The notes: generated from the letters alone by a model not told the origin. Counted from the stretch's first letter, positions 26,371-35,492 are shown. The stretch: DNA of 64,000 bases from DASXMT01 sp036521415 (GCA_036521415.1 DATDHU010000020.1:1-64000); one strand, 5' to 3'. Numbers and translations are program-made.

Positions 26371-27237
26371 ATGGCCAGCGACTCAACAGGCAAATGGGTA
26401 GCGCGTGCGGCGTCGACCGGTGGGGGGCGCACGTACCGCGGACAGGCGCCGGTCAATTGGTACCTCAGCCTGGTCCTCATTGTGATCGTAGGCCTTCTCC
26501 TGGTCGGCTTCAGTCGCTACCAGCGCGCCCATCCGACGTCGTCGTCTGCCGGCGCGCCGACCACATCGGACGTCTGGCACGTGGCCCTGGGTATCGACGT
26601 GTGCGGGACCATGCAGCCAAACCTCCCGGCCAACACCGGCGGCACGGCCGGGCTCACCGCCACCGGCACCGGAGTCCTCACCGTGTCTCCGAAGAACGCC
26701 TCGGAGTCGGGTGGCAACGCCACACTCGGCAAGTTCGTCTCCGAGTACCACGGACTCACCCTGACATCGACGACGCTCGGGTACCCCGGTAAGTCGGTCA
26801 TGTCCAACACTGAGCAATGCCCGACGGGAACGCCACAAGCCGGAAAGCAAGGGTTCGTCACTGTGAAGACATGGCCCAACTTCGAGTCGAAGGTCGGCAC
26901 CGTGGTGAGCGGCGATCCGACCGAGGTCAAGTTGGCCAACAACCAGATGATCACCATCGCCTTCGTGTCCGCTGGCGCCATCGTGCCCAAGCCGCCGGCC
27001 TCGACCATCACCAGCCTGATCACGGCGGCATCCGGCGCCTCGAGCACGTCGACCACGGCGCCGCCTTCTGGCACCACGGCACCCACGACCACGGTGCCCG
27101 GCGCGACCACCACGCCCACGACGACGGCACCCACGACGACAGCACCCACCGCGACCACCGCGCCTCCCACAACGACGAAGCCCACCACTGCACCCACGAC
27201 GACAGCACCGACCGGGACGAGCGGAACCACGAAGTGA
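26371..27237 (+). CDS. Membrane-anchored protein with Thr/Pro-rich tail, unknown function
   Basis: 288 residues. A cytoplasmic N-terminus of ~28 residues precedes one membrane helix (YLSLVLIVIVGLLLVGFSRY). An external domain of ~150 residues (VWHVALGIDVCGTMQPNLP, two Cys in total at CGTM and EQCPTG) and a ~70-residue tail made almost only of T, P, A and G follow. The domain looks like a conserved actinobacterial envelope protein, but I do not recognise its fold. The tail may be a wall-spanning or glycosylated stalk. Its stop overlaps the nucleotidyltransferase start (GTGA), tying it to sugar activation. Confidence 0.65.
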   Translation: MASDSTGKWVARAASTGGGRTYRGQAPVNWYLSLVLIVIVGLLLVGFSRYQRAHPTSSSAGAPTTSDVWHVALGIDVCGTMQPNLPANTGGTAGLTATGTGVLTVSPKNASESGGNATLGKFVSEYHGLTLTSTTLGYPGKSVMSNTEQCPTGTPQAGKQGFVTVKTWPNFESKVGTVVSGDPTEVKLANNQMITIAFVSAGAIVPKPPASTITSLITAASGASSTSTTAPPSGTTAPTTTVPGATTTPTTTAPTTTAPTATTAPPTTTKPTTAPTTTAPTGTSGTTK

Positions 27238-28325
27238 GAGCCGTCGTCCTCGTGGGTGGCGAGGGGACGAGACTCCGCCCCTTGACGCTGACCACGCCCA
27301 AGCAGATGCTCCCGGTCATGGAGGTGCCCATGATCGAGCGAGTTCTGGGCCAGCTGGCCGCCCATGGAATCGAAGAGGCCGTCCTGTCCCTCGGCTACCG
27401 GCCTGACGCCTTCATCAATGCCTACCCCGAAGGCTCCGCCGGCGGGGTCCGCCTGTCCTATGCGGTGGAGCCAGAGCCGCTCGATACGGCCGGTGCCATC
27501 CGGTTCGCCGCCGACCACGCCGGGCTCGGCGAGACGTTCGTGGTCGTCAACGGCGACGTGCTCACCGACCTGGACATCACGTCCCTGGCCGAGTTCCACC
27601 GCAGCCACCGGGCCGAGGCCACCATCAGCCTGACCCCGGTGGAGGACCCGTCGTCCTACGGCGTGGTCCCGACGGACGCTCAGGGCAAGGTGGAGGCGTT
27701 CATCGAGAAACCGCCTCGAGACGAGGTGCCGACCAACCTGATCAACGCCGGGACCTACGTGCTCGAGCCCGAGGTGCTGGACCGGATTCCCAAGGCCCGG
27801 CGGGTGTCGATCGAACGCGAGACGTTCCCCGCGTTGGTGGAGGCGGGGTCGCTGTTCGCCTTGGGCTCCGACGTGTACTGGATCGATACCGGAACGCCGG
27901 CGTCGTACCTTCGTGCCCACCTCGACCTGTTGACCGGGCGGCGCGGCACCGTACCCGCACCGGGTGCCGCACTCGACCCGGAAGTGGGTGAGGGGGTGTG
28001 GGTCATCGGCGACGTCTCCGCCGAGGGTGCTGCGGTGACCGGGTCGTTGCTCGCCTCCGGCGCCCGCCTCGAGCCCGGCGCGGTGGTCGGAGGCTCGGTG
28101 ATCGGGAGCGGGGCCGTTGTCGAGGAGGGGGCAACCGTGCTCGGCTCCGTGCTCCTCCCCGGGTCGCGGGTGGCGGCTCGGGCCACGGTAGAAGGCTCGA
28201 TCGTGGGGCCGGGCGCTACCATCGGGCAGCGATGCTCGATCCGGCCTCTCTCCGTCATCGGTGCCGGTGTGGTGATGCCGTCGGGGTCGACCGCCGACGG
28301 CGAGCGTGTCCCTCCCGGAGCCTGA
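27234..28325 (+). CDS. NDP-sugar pyrophosphorylase, mannose-1-phosphate guanylyltransferase-like
   Basis: 363 residues. The N-terminal nucleotidyltransferase domain (1-~235) has GGEGTRLRPLTLTTPKQMLPV, VNGDVLTDLD and FIEKPPRDEVPTNLINAGTY. The C-terminal part is a left-handed beta-helix with hexapeptide-like repeats (GSVIGSGAVVEEGATVLGSV). This layout resembles GMPPB/ManC-type GDP-mannose pyrophosphorylases, though related thymidylyl- or uridylyltransferases look alike. ManB and a phosphomannose isomerase-like enzyme at 50-53 kb would provide mannose-1-phosphate. GTG start overlaps the previous stop. Confidence 0.82.
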   Translation: MRAVVLVGGEGTRLRPLTLTTPKQMLPVMEVPMIERVLGQLAAHGIEEAVLSLGYRPDAFINAYPEGSAGGVRLSYAVEPEPLDTAGAIRFAADHAGLGETFVVVNGDVLTDLDITSLAEFHRSHRAEATISLTPVEDPSSYGVVPTDAQGKVEAFIEKPPRDEVPTNLINAGTYVLEPEVLDRIPKARRVSIERETFPALVEAGSLFALGSDVYWIDTGTPASYLRAHLDLLTGRRGTVPAPGAALDPEVGEGVWVIGDVSAEGAAVTGSLLASGARLEPGAVVGGSVIGSGAVVEEGATVLGSVLLPGSRVAARATVEGSIVGPGATIGQRCSIRPLSVIGAGVVMPSGSTADGERVPPGA

Positions 28326-28329
28326 CACC

Positions 28330-29289
28330 GTGCGGGCCCTAGTCACGGGGGGAGCCGGTTTCATCGGCTCCACCCTGGTCGACCGACTCCTGGCCGAGGG
28401 CCAATCCGTCGACGTGGTCGACAACCTCTCGACCGGCTCGCTCGGCAACCTGACCGACGCCCGATCGGCCGCCGGACGGAACCTGACCTTTCACAACCTC
28501 GACGTGCGCTCGGTCGAGATCGTCGAGCTCATGGTGAAGCGCCGGCCTGAGGTGGTCTTCCACCTGGCCGCCCAGGCCGACGTCCGGGTCTCGGTCGCCC
28601 AGCCGGTCTTCGATGCCGACGTCAACCTGCTCGGCACCCTCCGGGTGCTCGAGGGAGCCCGGGCCGCAGCCGCCGGCCGGGTGGTGTTCGCGGCCAGTGG
28701 GGGCACCCTCTACGGGGACCCCGATCCAGCCGACCTCCCCCTTCCCGAGTCGCACCCCCATCGACCCCTCTCGCCCTACGGGGTGTCCAAGAAGGCAGCC
28801 ATCGACTACCTCGTCGCCTACCGCGAGCTGCACTCCCTGGAGTTCTCGGCCCTGGCCCTGGCCAACGTCTACGGGCCCCGCCAGGATCCACACGGCGAGG
28901 CCGGGGTGGTGGCCATCTTCGGCGAGCGCCTGTTGCGGGGTCAACCCGTCACCATCTTCGGCGACGGCGAGCAGACACGGGACTTCGTGTACGTCGACGA
29001 CGTGGTCGATGCGTTCGTTCGCGGCGCCACCAGGGGCGGGGGGTTGGTGTGCAACATCGGAACGGGGACAGAGACCTCGGTCAACGTGCTGTACCGGGAG
29101 ATGGTCGACCAGGCCGGCCTCGAGGCCACCGCCACCTACGCCCCCCTCCGCCAGGGCGAGCTCCTCCGCAGCAGCCTCGACCCGGGCCGCGCCGGCATCC
29201 AGCTCGGTTGGAAGCCGTGGACCAGCCTGGCCACCGGCACCGCCGCCGTGCTCGATTTCATCCGTCAGCGCCTAGCCGAGGAGACCTGA
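28330..29289 (+). CDS. NAD-dependent epimerase, UDP-glucose 4-epimerase (GalE)-like
   Basis: 319 residues, extended SDR. VRALVTGGAGFIGSTLVDRL, NLSTGSLGNL, FHLAAQADVRVSV, the AASGG Ser segment, YGVSKK Tyr/Lys pair and NVYGPRQDPHGEAGVV match actinobacterial GalE-type epimerases. The likely reaction is UDP-glucose/UDP-galactose interconversion; a GlcNAc or uronate epimerase is possible. GTG 28330 is chosen as the first codon of the Rossmann strand, 4 nt after the pyrophosphorylase stop. Last gene of the sugar-nucleotide operon. Confidence 0.85.
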   Translation: MRALVTGGAGFIGSTLVDRLLAEGQSVDVVDNLSTGSLGNLTDARSAAGRNLTFHNLDVRSVEIVELMVKRRPEVVFHLAAQADVRVSVAQPVFDADVNLLGTLRVLEGARAAAAGRVVFAASGGTLYGDPDPADLPLPESHPHRPLSPYGVSKKAAIDYLVAYRELHSLEFSALALANVYGPRQDPHGEAGVVAIFGERLLRGQPVTIFGDGEQTRDFVYVDDVVDAFVRGATRGGGLVCNIGTGTETSVNVLYREMVDQAGLEATATYAPLRQGELLRSSLDPGRAGIQLGWKPWTSLATGTAAVLDFIRQRLAEET

Positions 29290-29348
29290 GCCGGCCGGCC
29301 GGATCCCGTCGCTGCTCCGCATCAACTAAGGTGGTGCAGCCCTGGTGC

Positions 29349-29413
29349 GCGATGAGTCGTGACTGACTCGATGTTCCTTTTCTTTCTGCGCTCCGTACTC
29401 AGTTACTCATCGC
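29349..29413 (+). promoter_or_regulatory. Possible hairpin leader of the DEAD-box helicase gene
   Basis: A 9-bp inverted repeat GCGATGAGT (29349-29357) / ACTCATCGC (29405-29413) brackets a pyrimidine-rich loop just before the helicase start. A smaller GAGTC/GACTC stem lies at its left end. The 3' arm ends 16 nt before the ATG, so folding could affect translation, as in cold-responsive helicase leaders. Regulatory role is inference. Confidence 0.35.
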
Positions 29414-29429
29414 ACGAAAGCGCGCCCAC

Positions 29430-30950
29430 ATGCCCCCCTCCTTCGCCGACCTCGGCGTCCCCTCCGACCTGGTTTCCGCCCTCGAGCGACGATCGATCAC
29501 CACTCCGTTCCCCATTCAGGCCATGACCGTGCCCGATGCCCTGGCCGGGCGCGACCTGTGCGGCAAGGCCCCCACCGGTTCGGGCAAGACGCTGGCCTTC
29601 GGCATCGGCGCCGTGGCCCGGTTGGCGGGCAAGCCGTCGCGCCCGGGCCATCCGCGAGTCCTGGTGCTGACACCGACCCGTGAGCTGTGCGCCCAGGTGG
29701 CCAGCGAGATCGAGACGCTGGCCGCGGCCCGCGGCCTTCGGGTGGCCTCGTTCTACGGTGGCGTGGGATACGGTCCACAGCTGAAGTCGTTGGCCCGAGG
29801 GGTCGACGTGGCCGTGGCCTGTCCGGGGCGGATCACCGACCTGATCGAGCGACGGAGCATCCATCTCGGCAACGTCGAGATCGTGGTGATCGATGAAGCC
29901 GATCGCATGGCCGACATGGGGTTCCTGCCCGACGTCCGCCGGTTGCTCGACAAGACGCCGGACAGCCGCCAGACCGTCCTGTTCTCGGCCACGCTGGACG
30001 GCGACATCGACGTTCTCGTGCGGCGCTACCAGAACAAGCCGGTGCGCCACGAGATCGAGGCGACCGAGGAGAGCATCTCACTCGCCCACCACGTGTTCTG
30101 GAGGGTGGCCGCCGGGGATCGGGTGGGGACCGCCGCCGACGTTGTGACCGCCTCGGGCCCCACCATCATCTTCTGCCGGACCAAGCACGCCACCGACCGG
30201 ATGGCCCGCCAGCTCGACACCCGGGGTGTCAGGGCGGCGGCGATCCACGGGGACCGCAGCCAAAAACAGCGGGAGCGGGCCCTGGCCTCGTTCATGCGGG
30301 GGGACGTGGACGCGCTGGTGGCGACCGACGTGGCCGCACGGGGCATTCACGTCGACGGGGTCACGGCCGTCGTCCACTTCGACCCGCCGGCAGACGCCAA
30401 GGACTACGTGCACCGTTCCGGCCGGACGGCTCGTGCCGGCGCGTCGGGCGTGGTGGTCAGCTTGGTTACCCCGGACAAGGCCGGCGCGGTCAGGAAGTTG
30501 CAGCGTGATTTGGGCGTGCCCACCGTCACCGGCGCACCCGACCTCGCCGCTCTGGCCGCCGTCCTGGGCGAGGGTTCGGTGGAGACGGTGAGGAGGACGC
30601 GGGCCGAGCGTGACGCCCGAGTGCGGCGCCACGGGTTCGAGAACACCGATCGCAGCCGTCGCCTCAACCGGTCTGGCTCTGGTTCCGCCTCGGGCGGGAC
30701 GCCGCATCGGAAGAAGCGCCCTGGAGACGGTGGGCCCAAGCGGACCGGATGGTCGGGACCGACCACGTCGTCACCACGCCGGCCCGATCGCGACTCGGGC
30801 TGGCCGGCCGACGCGAAGCCGTCGCGTGGGCGCCGCCCGGGTGAGGGCGCCGCAGCCTCGAAGCCCGGCGCCCCATCCCGGCCCAACCGCCATCTGAAGG
30901 CGGGTGGCGGCACGAAGAAGCGCGGTCCGAAGCAGGGCTACAGCCGGTAG
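29430..30950 (+). CDS. DEAD-box ATP-dependent RNA helicase
   Basis: 506 residues. All core motifs are visible: Q motif PFPIQAMTVP, Walker A APTGSGKT, PTRELCAQV, DEAD in VVIDEADRMADMGF, SAT, and motif VI HRSGRTARAG. The C-terminal ~100 residues are basic and rich in R, G, S and P, as in RhlE/CsdA-like helicases with RNA-binding tails. It unwinds RNA in ribosome assembly or mRNA turnover. ATG 29430 starts the homology. It stands alone after a possibly structured leader. Confidence 0.93.
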   Translation: MPPSFADLGVPSDLVSALERRSITTPFPIQAMTVPDALAGRDLCGKAPTGSGKTLAFGIGAVARLAGKPSRPGHPRVLVLTPTRELCAQVASEIETLAAARGLRVASFYGGVGYGPQLKSLARGVDVAVACPGRITDLIERRSIHLGNVEIVVIDEADRMADMGFLPDVRRLLDKTPDSRQTVLFSATLDGDIDVLVRRYQNKPVRHEIEATEESISLAHHVFWRVAAGDRVGTAADVVTASGPTIIFCRTKHATDRMARQLDTRGVRAAAIHGDRSQKQRERALASFMRGDVDALVATDVAARGIHVDGVTAVVHFDPPADAKDYVHRSGRTARAGASGVVVSLVTPDKAGAVRKLQRDLGVPTVTGAPDLAALAAVLGEGSVETVRRTRAERDARVRRHGFENTDRSRRLNRSGSGSASGGTPHRKKRPGDGGPKRTGWSGPTTSSPRRPDRDSGWPADAKPSRGRRPGEGAAASKPGAPSRPNRHLKAGGGTKKRGPKQGYSR

Positions 30951-31026
30951 CCCCAGCGCGCTCGCGCCACCCGGCGGAGCCGCATGCCGGCCCGCCTCGG
31001 CGCCGGTCGGGGCCTACAGTTTGGCC

Positions 31027-31404
31027 ATGCCACCCGACACGAAGCCGACCGTCACCATCCCCGCTGAGCAGCCGCCGAACGGCCTGACCATCGAGGAGAT
31101 CGAGGAGGGCGGAGGTGCCGAGGCGCAGCCCGGCGCCGAGGTCCAGGTGCACTACGTGGGCGTGGCCTGGTCGAACGGCAAGGAGTTCGACTCGTCGTGG
31201 GACCGCAACGAGTACTTCGAGTTCCCGCTCGGAGCCGGGCACGTCATCGCCGGTTGGGACCAGGGTGTTGCCGGGATGCGGGTGGGCGGCCGCCGACGGC
31301 TGACCATCCCACCCCACCTCGGCTACGGCTCGCGAGGGGCCGGGGGTGCGATCGGGCCCGACGAGACGCTGGTGTTCGTCGTCGACCTGATCGGGATTCG
31401 CTGA
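31027..31404 (+). CDS. FKBP-type peptidyl-prolyl cis-trans isomerase
   Basis: 125 residues, a single FKBP domain. VQVHYVGVAWSNGKEFDSSW, FPLGAGHVIAGWDQGVAGM, GGRRRLTIPPHLGYGSRG and the closing ETLVFVVDLIGI follow the family throughout. No signal peptide, so it is probably cytoplasmic. The isomerase speeds proline-limited folding. The open frame continues upstream without homology; ATG 31027 is the natural start. Convergent with cofE. Confidence 0.95.
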   Translation: MPPDTKPTVTIPAEQPPNGLTIEEIEEGGGAEAQPGAEVQVHYVGVAWSNGKEFDSSWDRNEYFEFPLGAGHVIAGWDQGVAGMRVGGRRRLTIPPHLGYGSRGAGGAIGPDETLVFVVDLIGIR

Positions 31405-31432
31405 GCCTCCTGCTCAGCACGCCATCGGCGAC

Positions 31433-32221
31433 CTAGCGGAACAGGTCCTCACCCGGTGGCCGCACGATCTCGGCGGCCACCGACGCGGGCCGGATCCATG
31501 CCGGGTCGACCCCGCGCAGGATGGCCGCCGGCACGCCGCGATCCTTGCCCATGACCAGCTCGGCCGCAGAGGCCAGCTCGTCGGCTATGCACACCTCGGT
31601 GGCCACGAGCACGCGTCCCGACGCGTCCAGCGTCCCCTTGAGATCGACGACCCCGGCCACACCGGCGATCCCGATGGCGACATCGGTGACCCCCTTGCGC
31701 CACGGGCGCCCGAACGTGTCGGAGACGACCACCCCGACTGAGACGCCGTGACGGTGGTGCAGCGCCTCGCGGATGCGGCGGGCCGACCGGTCCGGATCGA
31801 CCGGCAGCAGGGCGGCGGTGCCCTCGTCCACGTTGGACAGGTCCACGCCGGCGTTGGCACAGATGAACCCGTGGCTGGTCTCGGCGATGATCAGCTCGTC
31901 GCGGCGGCGGAGGATCCGGACCGACTCCGACTCGACCAGCCTGGCCTTGGCCGCGGGATCGTCGGGGTCGATACCCACCAGCCGGCCCTCGGCCTTGGAC
32001 ACCACCTTCTGGGTCACCACCAGCACATCCCCGTCCCGCAGTGAAAGGCCGGGAGCAGCCACGATCAGCTCGGCCAGGTCGTCACCGGGTCCGACCTCGC
32101 CCATGCCGGTGACAGGGATCACCGAGAGGGTGGGCACCGGCTTCGGCCCACCGGTCGGCTCCTCACTCGCCGTTGGTGAGCCGGATCGGGCATCATCGGC
32201 GCCGACGGGCAGATCAGGCAC
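31433..32221 (-). CDS. cofE: Coenzyme F420-0:L-glutamate ligase
   Basis: 262 residues. GDDLAELIVAAPGLSLRDGDVLVVTQK, KAEGRL, ETSHGFICANAGVDLSN and SDTFGRPWRKGVTDVAIG are diagnostic for CofE/FbiB-N. It adds glutamates to F420-0 using GTP. The C-terminal FMN domain fused in mycobacterial FbiB is absent, so this is the archaeal-type single-domain form. The GTG start at 32221 overlaps the end of cofD by 8 nt; homology begins ~28 residues later at VPTLSVIPVTG, so a later start is possible. F420 is required by the LLM enzymes of this window. Confidence 0.93.
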   Translation of the reverse strand: MPDLPVGADDARSGSPTASEEPTGGPKPVPTLSVIPVTGMGEVGPGDDLAELIVAAPGLSLRDGDVLVVTQKVVSKAEGRLVGIDPDDPAAKARLVESESVRILRRRDELIIAETSHGFICANAGVDLSNVDEGTAALLPVDPDRSARRIREALHHRHGVSVGVVVSDTFGRPWRKGVTDVAIGIAGVAGVVDLKGTLDASGRVLVATEVCIADELASAAELVMGKDRGVPAAILRGVDPAWIRPASVAAEIVRPPGEDLFR

Positions 32222-33143
32222 GGTTGACGCCCAGGACGGTTCGGGCCAGCTCGGCCGCCCGTTCGACGGTTGACATGACCGTGGGGGCCACGATGCAGCG
32301 CACTCCCTCGGCCTCGACCGCCTCGGCCAGGGTCGCGTCAGCCTCGTCGACGACCAGCGTGCCCACCCAGGAGGCGTACCAGCGGGCCACACCGACCACC
32401 GACGCCTCGAACCCGAGCTCGGCGAGCAGGCGGTCGGCCGGGCCCTTGAGAGCGGCGCCGGCCACGATGGGGGAGACGGCCACGATCTGGTCGCGCCGGG
32501 ACACCAGCGCCTGGCGGACGCCGGGCACGGCCAGGAGCGGGTCGATCGACACCACGGGGTTGGACGGGCAGACCACGATGGACGAGGCGGTGGCGATGGC
32601 GTCGACCACGCCGGGGGCGGGTCGGGCCGACTCGGCGCCCTCGAAGCGCACCCCAGAGACAGCCACGTCGTGGTGCATATGGACGAAGTACTCCTGGAAG
32701 GCCACCTCGGGCCCTTCGGCCAACTGCAGCCGGGTGCGGACCGGGTCGTCCGACACGGGGACCAGGCGCACGTCGACGCCCCAGGTGCGGGTCAGCTGGG
32801 CCGTGACCTGGCTCAGGGTGTCGCCCTCGGCCAGGCGTTGCGTGCGGAAGCAATGAGTGGCCAGATCCTTGTCGCCCAAGCGGAACCAGGTCAGGCCACC
32901 CAGTTTCTCGAGCGCATCCATCACCGTCCACGACTCGCCGGTCAGGCCCCAGCCGGTCTCGGCGTTGATGGCGCCGGCCAGGGTGTAGAGCACCGTATCG
33001 AGGTCAGGAGAGATATGGAGCCCGTGCAGCTCGGTGTCATCGCCGACGTTCACGATGGCAGTGATGTCGGAGGGGGGAAGGACACGGACCACCCCGCGCA
33101 GGAAGCGGGCGGCCCCGACACCTCCGGCGAGGGCTACGAGCAT
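32214..33143 (-). CDS. cofD: 2-phospho-L-lactate (or phosphoenolpyruvate) transferase
   Basis: 309 residues. N-terminal MLVALAGGVGAARFLRGV and IVNVGDDTELHGLHISPDLDT are the nucleotide- and Fo-binding segments of CofD/FbiA; VCPSNPVVSIDPLL and SPIVAGAALKGPAD follow. It joins the lactyl/PEP-derived guanylyl intermediate to Fo, giving (dehydro-)F420-0. ATG 33143 aligns with the known family start; GTG 33161 is an alternative. First gene of the cofD-cofE operon, divergent from the GT4 genes. Confidence 0.94.
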   Translation of the reverse strand: MLVALAGGVGAARFLRGVVRVLPPSDITAIVNVGDDTELHGLHISPDLDTVLYTLAGAINAETGWGLTGESWTVMDALEKLGGLTWFRLGDKDLATHCFRTQRLAEGDTLSQVTAQLTRTWGVDVRLVPVSDDPVRTRLQLAEGPEVAFQEYFVHMHHDVAVSGVRFEGAESARPAPGVVDAIATASSIVVCPSNPVVSIDPLLAVPGVRQALVSRRDQIVAVSPIVAGAALKGPADRLLAELGFEASVVGVARWYASWVGTLVVDEADATLAEAVEAEGVRCIVAPTVMSTVERAAELARTVLGVNRA

Positions 33144-33192
33144 CGAGGGCAGGCTAGTCACTATCACCAGGCGTGCGGGTCTCCCTCGGCCC

Positions 33193-34404
33193 ATGTGCAA
33201 GGCTCCGTGCGTGCCGCCGGAGCGATCAGCGACCGCGGGGTCGGGGACCGCTCCGCCCGCTCCCTCATCCGACACCCGCCTCTCCGTGGCCCTCGATGCC
33301 ACCCCCCTGCTCGGTCGCCCCACCGGTGTCGGTGTCTTCTGCGCCGGGGCGCTCGGCGGTTTGGCCCAACTCGACGACGTGGACGTCTCCGCCTTCGCCA
33401 TCAGCTGGAGGAGGCGCCAGGGCATCGTCGACCTGGTCCCGCCGGCCGTGTCCACCCGCCAACGAGCCATGCCTGCTCGTCCCCTGCATGCGTCGTGGCG
33501 CCGCTGGAGCGAGCCCCCCGTCGAGTGGTTCGTCGGGTCCCACCAGGTGGTGCACGGCACAAATTTCGTCGTGCCCCCGACGCGGCGAGCGGCCCGGGTG
33601 GTCACCGTGCACGACCTCACCATCGTGCGCTACCCGGAGCTGTGCGACGCCTCCACGCTCCGGTTCCCTGCCCTCATTCGTCGGGCCGTTGCTTCGGGGG
33701 CCTGGGTCCACACCCCGTCCCGGTTCGTGGCCGAGGAGGTCATCGAGGCGTTCCACCTCCCACCCGAGCGGGTGCGCGCCGTCCATCACGGGGTGCCCGC
33801 GCTGCCTGGTCACGAATTGTTCCGACAGGCCGCGCCTCCCCTCCCCCCGGGCACGTCCCGGTACGTACTGGCCGTCGGCACGGTGGAGCCGAGGAAGGAC
33901 TACCCCACCCTGGTGGCCGCGTTCGGGCTGGTGGCCGAGCGCCGTCCCGACGTGGCCCTGGTCGTCGTGGGATCCGAGGGTTGGGGGTCCGCCGAATTCC
34001 TGGCCGCAGTGCAGGCGTCGCCCGCGAGCGATCGCATCGTCCGTCCCGGCTTCCTCGACGACCGGACCCTGGGCGAGGTGCTGCGCGGCGCGGCCGTGCT
34101 GGCCTACCCGTCGCTCTACGAGGGGTTCGGCTTCCCACCCGTTCAGGCCATGGCCGAGGGGGTGCCGGTGGTGACGACCAGGGTCGGGGCCATCCCCGAA
34201 GTGGTGGGGGACGGCGCCTCCCTGGTCGAACCTCGTGACCCCGAGGCCCTGGCCGCCGCGCTGGACGCGGCATTGGCCGGTGGTGACGAGCTCACCGCCC
34301 AGATCGACCGGGGCCGGCGCCGTGCCGAAACGTTCACCTGGTCGGCCTGTGCCGCCGGTCTCGTCGGCCTCTACCGCGACGCCGTCGCCGGGGCCGGCCG
34401 ATGA
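33193..34404 (+). CDS. GT4-family glycosyltransferase
   Basis: 403 residues. An N-terminal acceptor domain (LSVALDATPLLGRPTGVGVF, VVTVHDLTIVRYPEL) is followed by a donor domain with VGTVEPRKDYPTLVAAF and the nucleotide-binding E-x7-E region YPSLYEGFGFPPVQAMAEG. GT-B fold, retaining, probably using an NDP-sugar. First of three consecutive related GT4 genes coupled by overlaps (ATGA with the next). Start uncertain: ATG 33193 or GTG 33211, both before the conserved LSVALDATPLL. Confidence 0.87.
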   Translation: MCKAPCVPPERSATAGSGTAPPAPSSDTRLSVALDATPLLGRPTGVGVFCAGALGGLAQLDDVDVSAFAISWRRRQGIVDLVPPAVSTRQRAMPARPLHASWRRWSEPPVEWFVGSHQVVHGTNFVVPPTRRAARVVTVHDLTIVRYPELCDASTLRFPALIRRAVASGAWVHTPSRFVAEEVIEAFHLPPERVRAVHHGVPALPGHELFRQAAPPLPPGTSRYVLAVGTVEPRKDYPTLVAAFGLVAERRPDVALVVVGSEGWGSAEFLAAVQASPASDRIVRPGFLDDRTLGEVLRGAAVLAYPSLYEGFGFPPVQAMAEGVPVVTTRVGAIPEVVGDGASLVEPRDPEALAAALDAALAGGDELTAQIDRGRRRAETFTWSACAAGLVGLYRDAVAGAGR

Positions 34405-35492
34405 GCTCCCGGCCGCGGGTGCTCCTGCTCGTGGAGCAAGTGCGGCGCAAGGCCGCCGGCGGGATCGGTACCTATGTCCGGAGCCTGATCCAGGGTCTGG
34501 CCGACCTGCCCTCCGAGGACCGGCCCGAGATCGAGCTGTTCGCCAGCCGTCCGAGCGCCAACCCCGATCTCCTGGCCACGATGGGGTTCCCGTTGCGCAC
34601 GTCGGCCCTTCCCGGGCCCTTGTTGACCCGGGCCTGGGACCGCGGGCTGCTCGGGGCACCCGGTGGGTACGACCTGATCCACGCCCTGTCCATCGCCACT
34701 CCGGATCCCGGATCCGCCGCCCTGGTGTCGACGGTGCACGACCTCCTCTGGCGGCACGTTCCCGAGACCTACCCGGCACGCGGCCGGGCCTGGCACGAGG
34801 CGGCCCTGCGACGGGCGCTGGCCCGTTCCGACCGGTTCCTCGTCCCCTCGGACGTGGTGGCCGCAGACCTTGTCGTTGCCGGGGCCTCGCCCGACCGCAT
34901 CTCCGTGGTCCCCATGGGGTGCGATCATCTTCCCCCGCCGGACCAGGTGGCGGTCGACGCGCTGCTTGGCCGGCTCGGGGTGGCCGGGCCGTTCCTGCTC
35001 AGTGTCGGGACGATGGAGCCCCGCAAGAACCTGGTCCGGCTGGCTCTCGCCTACGACAGGATCCGGTCCTCCCTCCCCGAGCCCTGGCCGCTGGTGGTGG
35101 TGGGACCGAGCGGATGGGGGGAACAGCTCGGCGAGCACTCGGGAATGGTGCTGGCCGGTCTGGTCACGCCGGCCGAGCTCGCCGGGCTCTACGCGCGGGC
35201 CCGCCTGCTCGCCTATGTCCCATTGATGGAGGGGTTCGGACTGCCGCCGGTGGAGGCAATGCTGGCGGGCGCACCGGTGGTGGCCAGTGACGTCCCCAGT
35301 AGCGGCTCCGCCGCCTACCAGGTCGATCCCTTCGACACCGACTCGATTGCCGAGGGATTGTTGGTGGTGGCCACCGACGATGGCTGTCGGGAACGACTGC
35401 AGGCGGCCGGTCGGCTCCGCGCTGCGGAGCTCAGCTGGTCCTCCATCGCCCGGCGGCACGTGGACCTCTGGGAGGAGGTCGGCGGTGGGTGA
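34401..35492 (+). CDS. GT4-family glycosyltransferase
   Basis: 363 residues. N-terminal VLLLVEQVRRKAAGGIGTYV is the Gly-rich acceptor loop of GT4 enzymes, and SVGTMEPRKNLVRLALAYD with YVPLMEGFGLPPVEAMLAG gives the donor-binding part. Similar in length and layout to its two neighbours, so the trio probably arose by duplication and acts in turn on one glycan. Start ATG overlaps the preceding stop. The next start lies 8 nt inside this gene's end and uses its GGAGGAGG as RBS. Confidence 0.88.
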   Translation: MSSRPRVLLLVEQVRRKAAGGIGTYVRSLIQGLADLPSEDRPEIELFASRPSANPDLLATMGFPLRTSALPGPLLTRAWDRGLLGAPGGYDLIHALSIATPDPGSAALVSTVHDLLWRHVPETYPARGRAWHEAALRRALARSDRFLVPSDVVAADLVVAGASPDRISVVPMGCDHLPPPDQVAVDALLGRLGVAGPFLLSVGTMEPRKNLVRLALAYDRIRSSLPEPWPLVVVGPSGWGEQLGEHSGMVLAGLVTPAELAGLYARARLLAYVPLMEGFGLPPVEAMLAGAPVVASDVPSSGSAAYQVDPFDTDSIAEGLLVVATDDGCRERLQAAGRLRAAELSWSSIARRHVDLWEEVGGG

